From a virus, in the IMG/VR virus record IMGVR_UViG_3300032304_002419, positions 1-36,215 of that record: a DNA stretch of 36,215 nucleotides. The stretch is one strand, 5' to 3'. This document shows positions 32,676-36,215 of the stretch, one piece after another; the first letter of the stretch is position 1; every line of letters begins with the position of its first letter. The position numbers and the translations under genes are program-made. The notes beneath the pieces were generated by a model that was given only the letters and a program-made list of their open reading frames with translations, did not search any database and had not been told where the DNA came from.

Positions 32676-32698
32676 TAAAAAAAAATTAAGACAACAAT

Positions 32699-32965
32699 AT
32701 GAAACACGTTAAACGATTTAATGAAAATACAGAAACACTTAAAATTTTTATAGTTTTATACTGGTTTTGGGAAGGTGACGGATATTTAGTAAATGAATAT
32801 AAAGATTGTTTCTTAACAGAAGATGATGCTTTTTCATTTGCTAACACACTAAAATATGGTGGTAAAACTATAAAAATTTATCACCCGGATGAAGATATAC
32901 CAGATGAAGGTGATGGTGGATATGGAACTTCTGCTTTCGTTCAAATAGTTAAGAAAGTGTTTTAA
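32699..32965 (+). CDS. Cassette 6 protein, 88 aa, with MKHVKRFNENTE start
   Basis: The N-terminus MKHVKRFNENTETLK carries the capsid-targeting-like motif, here encoded outside the attC-like site. The body is aromatic-rich and acidic (FIVLYWFWEGDGYLVNEYKD, YHPDEDIPDEGDGGYGTSAF). Site E upstream carries TAATATATA 67 bp before the ATG. Unit ends match over GTTATGTGTAA. No family recognised. Confidence 0.65.
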   Translation: MKHVKRFNENTETLKIFIVLYWFWEGDGYLVNEYKDCFLTEDDAFSFANTLKYGGKTIKIYHPDEDIPDEGDGGYGTSAFVQIVKKVF

Positions 32966-32975
32966 TTTTTTATTA

Positions 32976-33099
32976 CACATAACGGTTGCAGGTATATGCA
33001 GTTGTTTAACACAAAATTAAATTAAAAGATATGATTGAGAGATTAACAGATTGGCTTATTAAAAGGAGAATGAAACAATTGCATATACCTGTTGTTATG
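32976..33099 (+). repeat. attC-like site F, with start codon of next gene in its loop
   Basis: Outer pair ACATAAC and GTTATGG. Arms CAGGTATATGCAGTTGTTT and AAACAATTGCATATACCTG pair over 19 positions with one G.T wobble. The ATG at 33031 is in the loop, and the arm is translated as KQLHIPVV. Arms resemble those of site C. Confidence 0.86.
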
Positions 33100-33264
33100 G
33101 GTAGTGCTACTCCGAGAGATGAATTTAAGAGAGTATTAAACACTTTCCGTGAAAATAAGGTAATGGTAGATACAAGAGAAGATGGTATCTATATACGAAT
33201 GGCTGGAACAGAAAGCAAAGGAGAGTGTTTTACTTACGAATGGGCAAAGGTTAAATCTTTTTAG
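33031..33264 (+). CDS. Cassette 7 protein, 77 aa, N-terminus encoded by site F
   Basis: MIERLTDWLIKRRMKQLHIP: the first 23 codons lie in the loop and right arm of site F, with QLHIPVV echoing the QLNIPVV of cassette 4. The body after the GTT core is a small beta domain (VMVDTREDGIYIRMAGTESK). The donated segment is an amphipathic basic helix. Stop is TAG. Function unknown. Confidence 0.55.
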   Translation: MIERLTDWLIKRRMKQLHIPVVMGSATPRDEFKRVLNTFRENKVMVDTREDGIYIRMAGTESKGECFTYEWAKVKSF

Positions 33265-33270
33265 CATTAC

Positions 33271-33337
33271 GCATAACGGTTGAGAATATAAGTAGTAACC
33301 GATTTGAAAAAAGAAACTTAAAATTAAAGATAAATGG
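33271..33337 (+). repeat. Truncated attC-like site G (left half only)
   Basis: From GCATAACGGTTGAG this matches site A for about 60 bases, but the complementary right arm and the GTTA box are missing. The sequence instead continues directly into the leader of the next gene. The 5' end of that cassette appears deleted together with the right arm. Confidence 0.75.
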
Positions 33338-33435
33338 TAGAATGTTTGTTTGGAACACGAATAAAAACTTTTTAATAATGTGTGGTGGAAATATTAATTT
33401 TGAATATTTATATATAAAGTAAACTATTTATTAAT

Positions 33436-33912
33436 ATGGAACAAGATAAAAAACTAAAGAACTTCATTAAAACTACAATTAGAGAGTTTTTGAATAAACA
33501 ACAAATCAATGAAATATCATCAGATACATTTAAAAGTGCTATAAATGTATCAAAAGAACGTGGTACTGACAGACGAACATATAAATTAGGTGAACTATAT
33601 CTACATAAATTTATAGGTAAAGATTTGATTGGTGGTAAGATAACCAATATTGGTGTTCAGAGTCCACAACAGGGTAATTATAGAAATGTAGCTATAGAAG
33701 TTACTAAAAGTGTTTATCAAGATAGTGGTTATAATAAAGGTGAAAACAAACTTGTGAAAGACTATATCTATTATGATATAGATAAAGATATATATGATGT
33801 GGATGAAATTGACAGGAAAGATGCTGTTGTTTTATCGAAAATAGCACAAAATATTAATCCCGAAACAAAATACAAGGAAACTGGTAAATATTTTCAAATA
33901 AAGGGTTGGTAA
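33436..33912 (+). CDS. Cassette 8 protein, 158 aa, FIKTTIREFLNKQ start
   Basis: MEQDKKLKNFIKTTIREFLN is nearly the same as the start of the frameshifted gene at 35573, and their leaders are also similar, but the bodies differ. The body (YKLGELYLHKFIGKDLIGGK, a strand-rich region, and DYIYYDIDKDIYDVDEIDRK) has no known domain. The N-terminal amphipathic helix is of the type found on many short phage proteins. The leader has AAAAACTTTTTAATAAT and the 3' tail the inverse ATTTTTAAAAAGTTTTT. Confidence 0.7.
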   Translation: MEQDKKLKNFIKTTIREFLNKQQINEISSDTFKSAINVSKERGTDRRTYKLGELYLHKFIGKDLIGGKITNIGVQSPQQGNYRNVAIEVTKSVYQDSGYNKGENKLVKDYIYYDIDKDIYDVDEIDRKDAVVLSKIAQNINPETKYKETGKYFQIKGW

Positions 33913-33967
33913 ATTTTTAAAAAGTTTTTATCATTGAACTTAATTTGAAATACAAATGTAGTATTGT

Positions 33968-34053
33968 GTATAACGGTTGCAAATTTGAGAAGTAAATTTT
34001 ACCTATAAAAATTAGATAAATCAAAATTTATTTCTTATATTTGTTGTTATAAA
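33968..34053 (+). repeat. attC-like site H
   Basis: Outer pair GTATAAC and GTTATAAA; arms CAAATTTGAGAAGTAAATTTT and AAAATTTATTTCTTATATTTG pair with two G.T wobbles and one T.T mismatch. The right arm contains TATATTTG, a match to the Bacteroidota TAnnTTTG box, though no -33 TTG is at the right distance. Confidence 0.82.
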
Positions 34054-34074
34054 TATGTAAATTAAATTTTACCT

Positions 34075-34263
34075 ATGGAAAATAAACATGAATTGGAAAG
34101 CACGTTGGTAAATTTGAAAGAATTTAGAGAAGCGTTAGATAATTTTGAAGCACCAGAAAACTTAGGTGGATGGTCGTTATCAAATTTACCAACACATTTT
34201 TGGGAAACACTTGGTGAATGTATTAACGATATTGAACACTATATTAAAACTCATAAAATTTAA
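34075..34263 (+). CDS. Cassette 9 protein, 62 aa
   Basis: MENKHELESTLVNLKEFREA: a small acidic, helical protein with GGWSLSNLPTHFWETLGECI in its second half. No family recognised. The unit ends match over GTTATAAA. It starts 22 bases after site H. Confidence 0.55.
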   Translation: MENKHELESTLVNLKEFREALDNFEAPENLGGWSLSNLPTHFWETLGECINDIEHYIKTHKI

Positions 34264-34270
34264 TTTATTG

Positions 34271-34368
34271 TTTATAACGATTGGGTGTATGAAACGTAAC
34301 CTAACCACGAACTTTGAAATTAACCACTGAATTATAATAGGTTATGTTTTATACACCTTGTTATACAC
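34271..34368 (+). repeat. attC-like site I
   Basis: Outer pair TATAAC and GTTATAC; arms GGTGTATGAAACGTAACCTA and TAGGTTATGTTTTATACACC pair over 20 positions with two G.T wobbles. The left spacer is GATTG. Confidence 0.88.
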
Positions 34369-34400
34369 AGTGCGGATTATTAACTTAAAACTTAAATAAA

Positions 34401-34709
34401 ATGGAAATTGAAACAGAAGGAATTAAAATTAAATTTGATGATGGTACTGAATATAGATTACCAGACATCTCTTATGAAAAATTTACAGAACACATGTTTA
34501 AAAGTGGTGGTTCTGATGTAGAATACGATAAATATTGTAGAGAAAACAATATGAAAGAATTAACAAACTTTAACGGTGAATCAACTGGTGAAATTACATT
34601 AATAGTAGAACAACCATATAGAGGACGTGTTCTTAAATTTAGATGTATCTATGATTCAGATAACGATGAAAATTTTAATGAGGTCAGTTATTTTGGAATG
34701 GATATTTAG
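34401..34709 (+). CDS. Cassette 10 protein, 102 aa
   Basis: MEIETEGIKIKFDDGTEYRL: an acidic, strand-rich protein with KFTEHMFKSGGSDVEYDKYC in the middle and a second beta segment (GEITLIVEQPYRGRVLKFRC). The overall pattern suggests a small beta-barrel-like domain, but no family is recognised. Stop is TAG. Unit ends match over GTTATACACA. Confidence 0.6.
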   Translation: MEIETEGIKIKFDDGTEYRLPDISYEKFTEHMFKSGGSDVEYDKYCRENNMKELTNFNGESTGEITLIVEQPYRGRVLKFRCIYDSDNDENFNEVSYFGMDI

Positions 34710-34713
34710 CATT

Positions 34714-34811
34714 GTGTATAACGGTTGGGTGTATGAGAAGGTTTTTTATTTGGAAATCTCGAAATTTATACCTACCTTTGTAAAAAACTTTCTTATACAC
34801 CTTGTTATAAG
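34714..34811 (+). repeat. attC-like site J, with a Bacteroidota-type promoter in its loop
   Basis: Outer pair TATAAC (34717-34722) and GTTATA; arms GGTGTATGAGAAGGTTTTTTA and TAAAAAACTTTCTTATACACC pair over 21 positions with two G.T wobbles. The loop holds TTG (34750-34752), 20 bases, then TACCTTTG (34773-34780). Confidence 0.9.
34750..34780 (+). promoter_or_regulatory. Bacteroidota-type promoter (TTG-N20-TAnnTTTG) inside site J
   Basis: TTG at 34750-34752 and TACCTTTG at 34773-34780 match the -33/-7 consensus of Bacteroidota vegetative promoters, with a 20-nt spacer. It would drive the 72-aa cassette gene at 34852 and overlaps the hairpin's right arm. Confidence 0.6.
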
Positions 34812-34851
34812 TATGTATTATTTTTGTTTTACCTATTAAAAAATATAAATT

Positions 34852-35070
34852 ATGGAAGAAGTAGTAAAAAATATGTTGAAATATGCGGAGATTGTTTCAG
34901 TTTTAGAACAGAACAACATTTCGTGGAATGGATTGGTTGATGGTTTGGTAGAAACTTATCACAATGATAATCCAGAGTATAAACTGAAACAAAATCCAGA
35001 TTGGTGGAATATTGGAAGTAAAGAAGAAGTTATTGATAGTGTTATATCAACATTCTCAAAACAAAAATAA
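34852..35070 (+). CDS. Cassette 11 protein, 72 aa
   Basis: MEEVVKNMLKYAEIVSVLEQ: an acidic helical protein with NNISWNGLVDGLVETYHNDN and a C-terminal GSKEEVIDSVISTFSKQK. No family recognised. Transcription from the promoter in site J, 72 bp upstream, is plausible. Unit ends match over GTTATAAGTA. Confidence 0.55.
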   Translation: MEEVVKNMLKYAEIVSVLEQNNISWNGLVDGLVETYHNDNPEYKLKQNPDWWNIGSKEEVIDSVISTFSKQK

Positions 35071-35076
35071 TATTAC

Positions 35077-35211
35077 TTATAACGTTATGGCGGTTGGCGT
35101 TCGTTGCCGACTTTGGAACACAAATCTTTCACTTAAAAAATAAATTTGATATGGAAAACAATACTTCAATAAACCGAGAAAACAGCAATGGCGCTAACCG
35201 CTTGTTATATG
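35077..35211 (+). repeat. attC-like site K (GC-richer), with start codon of next gene in its loop
   Basis: Outer pair TTATAAC and GTTATAT. Arms GCGGTTGGCG...GTTGC and GCAATGGCGCTAACCGC pair with several G.T wobbles and one bulge. The site is GC-richer than the others. The ATG at 35151 and about 18 codons of the next gene lie inside it. Confidence 0.78.
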
Positions 35212-35360
35212 CTGTGCCACCTGAACGCACAATGGAATTGTGTAAAGCTGTTTTAGACTACTTAGGCAGTAGATTGAACCAAGATATTGAACCAAAACCA
35301 AGTCTAAACAGCGTTGCTTGTCTTGCTGCCGATATTATGAAAGAGCTTCGTAAGGCATAG
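35151..35360 (+). CDS. Cassette 12 protein, 69 aa, NGANRLLYAVPPERT N-terminus
   Basis: MENNTSINRENSNGANRLLY: the leader is encoded by site K and reads through the arm as GANRLLYAV into the cassette proper. I recall similar NGANRLL starts on small hypothetical proteins of bacterial cassette arrays. The body is one helical domain (MELCKAVLDYLGSRLNQDIE, SVACLAADIMKELRKA). The frame through the GTTA core differs from that used in sites C, D and F. Stop is TAG. Unit ends match over 14 of 15 bases. Confidence 0.6.
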   Translation: MENNTSINRENSNGANRLLYAVPPERTMELCKAVLDYLGSRLNQDIEPKPSLNSVACLAADIMKELRKA

Positions 35361-35457
35361 CATATAACGGTTGGGTGTATGAGAAGGTTTGCTTAGATGA
35401 ACTTTCAAATTACCACAACTGCTGATAGCAAACTTTCTTATACACCTTGTTATACAC
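35361..35457 (+). repeat. attC-like site L
   Basis: Outer pair CATATAAC and GTTATACA; arms GGTGTATGAGAAGGTTTGCT and AGCAAACTTTCTTATACACC pair over 20 positions with two G.T wobbles. Left spacer GGTTG, right spacer TT. The best-formed example of the main site type (also E, I, J). Confidence 0.9.
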
Positions 35458-35572
35458 AGTACGGTTTATTAAGGTAGTATGTTTATTTGGAACACGGATA
35501 AAAACTTTTTAAAAATGTGTGGAAGAAAATTTAAAATTGACTATTTATATATAAGATAAATTATTTATTAAT

Positions 35573-36023
35573 ATGGAAAAAGACACTAAAATAAGAAACT
35601 TCATTAAAACTAGAATAAGAGAGTTTTTGAATGAACAGAAATTAATGGAAAATGATAAACCACCAATGATGGGAACTCAATATAATCAAATTAAGGTTTT
35701 ATATAATTTAACAAATGATGATTTTTCTTATGTACCATCAAGTGTAAATTATTGGAGTATAAACACTGATAATACATTAATTAATAACTGGACACTACGG
35801 TAAAAATGATGAAGAAGAATATCAAAGAACGATTAAAAATTTAGATTTTTTCTTTATATATTATAACGGAAAACAATATGTTTATCAAAGACATTATAAA
35901 ACGCTGAAAGATAAGCACGACAATAAGATAAAATCGTCAGAACAATCCGATATATTCAACTTGCAAATGAATGAAATTATAAACAAAACTTTAAATCCAA
36001 CAAAACCTATTGAAGTTTTTTAA
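35573..36023 (+). pseudogene. Cassette 13 gene, frameshifted; N-terminus like cassette 8
   Basis: The first frame gives 76 residues (MEKDTKIRNFIKTRIREFLN ... YWSINTDNTLINNWTLR) and stops at 35801. From about 35790 the +1 frame is open and reads GHYGKNDEEEYQRTIKNLDF and continues (YYNGKQYVYQRHYKT) to TAA 36021-36023. A one-base indel around 35785-35795 would restore about 150 residues, close to the 158 of its N-terminal relative at 33436. Either a true mutation, a sequencing error, or programmed frameshifting; I favour one of the first two. The leader and 3' tail match cassette 8. Confidence 0.65.
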
Positions 36024-36089
36024 TTTGGGTGGGATATTTTTAAAAAGTTTTTTAAACAGAACTATAATTGAAACACGAAAGTAGTATTG

Positions 36090-36215
36090 TGTATAACGCA
36101 TTACAAATTTGCGTAGTGCTAAACTGAAATGATTATGGAAAACGAAAAATTATTTACAAAAAAAGATTTGGAAGAAGCATTTAACAAAGGAATGAGCCAC
36201 GATTATAGACCGAGC
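36090..36215 (+). repeat. attC-like site M, left part (continues past window)
   Basis: GTATAAC followed by GCATTACAAATTTGCGTAGT is a left arm of this family. Its complementary right arm is not seen before the window ends, so the site is larger than 126 bp or truncated. Confidence 0.6.
36135..36215 (+). CDS. Partial cassette 14 gene (N-terminal 27 codons)
   Basis: ATG 36135 opens MENEKLFTKKDLEEAFNKGM and stays open to the window end. If the right arm of site M lies downstream, this start codon is inside the site, as in sites C, D, F and K. The product is unknown. Confidence 0.45.
   Translation, partial: MENEKLFTKKDLEEAFNKGMSHDYRPS

Noticed and set aside
33968-34053. Promoter at TATATTTG in the right arm of site H (and its copy at 30224)
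   Set aside because: The TAnnTTTG box fits, but no TTG lies 19-21 bases upstream, and the sequence is fully explained as a palindrome arm.
1-36215. Genome-wide reassignment of TAG to a sense codon, suggested by in-frame amber codons
   Set aside because: TAG ends many genes whose frames close within a few codons anyway (2987, 19359, 26613, 30201) and several cassette genes (31903, 33262, 34707, 35358). TAG therefore works as a normal stop; local or conditional suppression stays possible.
30204-36215. CRISPR array
   Set aside because: The repeats are long, divergent, palindromic with variable loops, and separated by genes of 190-790 bp, not by uniform short spacers.
30204-36215. MITE or insertion-sequence copies
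   Set aside because: There are no transposase genes and no target-site duplications that I can see, all sites point the same way with one gene between each, and unit ends match as in cassettes.
1-36215. tRNA, rRNA or known riboswitch
   Set aside because: I saw no cloverleaf with a GTTCnAnnC T-arm and acceptor pairing, no rRNA segment, and no conserved riboswitch core. A dedicated scan could still find a degenerate one.

Overview
The window looks like part of a large, AT-rich, T4-like tailed-phage genome whose host is probably a member of the Bacteroidota. Phage character comes from a type II topoisomerase in T4 style (gp52-like and gp39-like genes), a T4 RNase H-like 5' nuclease, a T4 RNA ligase 1-like gene, dCMP deaminase, a phage NusG, a UV-damage endonuclease and at least five homing-type endonucleases. 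The host is inferred from AT-rich start regions with few Shine-Dalgarno sites and from a match to the TTG/TAnnTTTG promoter. No capsid, portal or tail gene is clearly present, so the phage reading is by gene content.

Layout. 1-2.0 kb: gp52 topoisomerase subunit and two small genes (minus). 2.0-3.0 kb: an endonuclease gene (plus) with an in-frame amber codon. 3.0-5.9 kb: a tight minus operon of NusG, HNH protein, a 61-aa protein, dCMP deaminase, an unknown and an acyl-CoA thioesterase. 5.9-7.8 kb: RNase H operon (minus). 7.8-10.9 kb: unknown phage genes. 10.8-15.1 kb: the gp39/GyrB-like subunit, fractured at its TOPRIM site by a split intein, with an endonuclease gene between the halves, followed by a tail-tube-like fragment and a frameshifted small gene. 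15.1-23.2 kb: small phage proteins, UvsE, three endonucleases and an RNA ligase interrupted by an amber codon. 23.3-30.2 kb: dnaK, then a plus operon with two unknown genes around grpE and ending in dnaJ; between them lie minus genes including a phosphoribosyltransferase-like protein.

30.2-36.2 kb, directly after dnaJ, has a different architecture. At least twelve integron attC-like imperfect palindromes (TAAC...GTTA ends, L-type arms, variable loops), all in one orientation, each separate one small plus-strand gene: a gene-cassette array with no integrase in view. The two ends of each unit match each other better than they match the neighbouring unit, as expected for cassettes that circularise and are reshuffled. 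The hairpins' imperfections are almost all G.T wobbles on the coding strand. Several sites carry a start codon and N-terminal codons that run in frame into the next cassette, and two loops carry the phage's own TAATATATA upstream motif. Some cassette proteins, and many proteins elsewhere in the window, begin with a short motif (such as KRFNE, EFINE, NLFLE) resembling T4 capsid-targeting sequences. My leading hypothesis is an integron-like cassette array embedded in a phage genome, expressed from phage signals and possibly supplying proteins packaged in the capsid.
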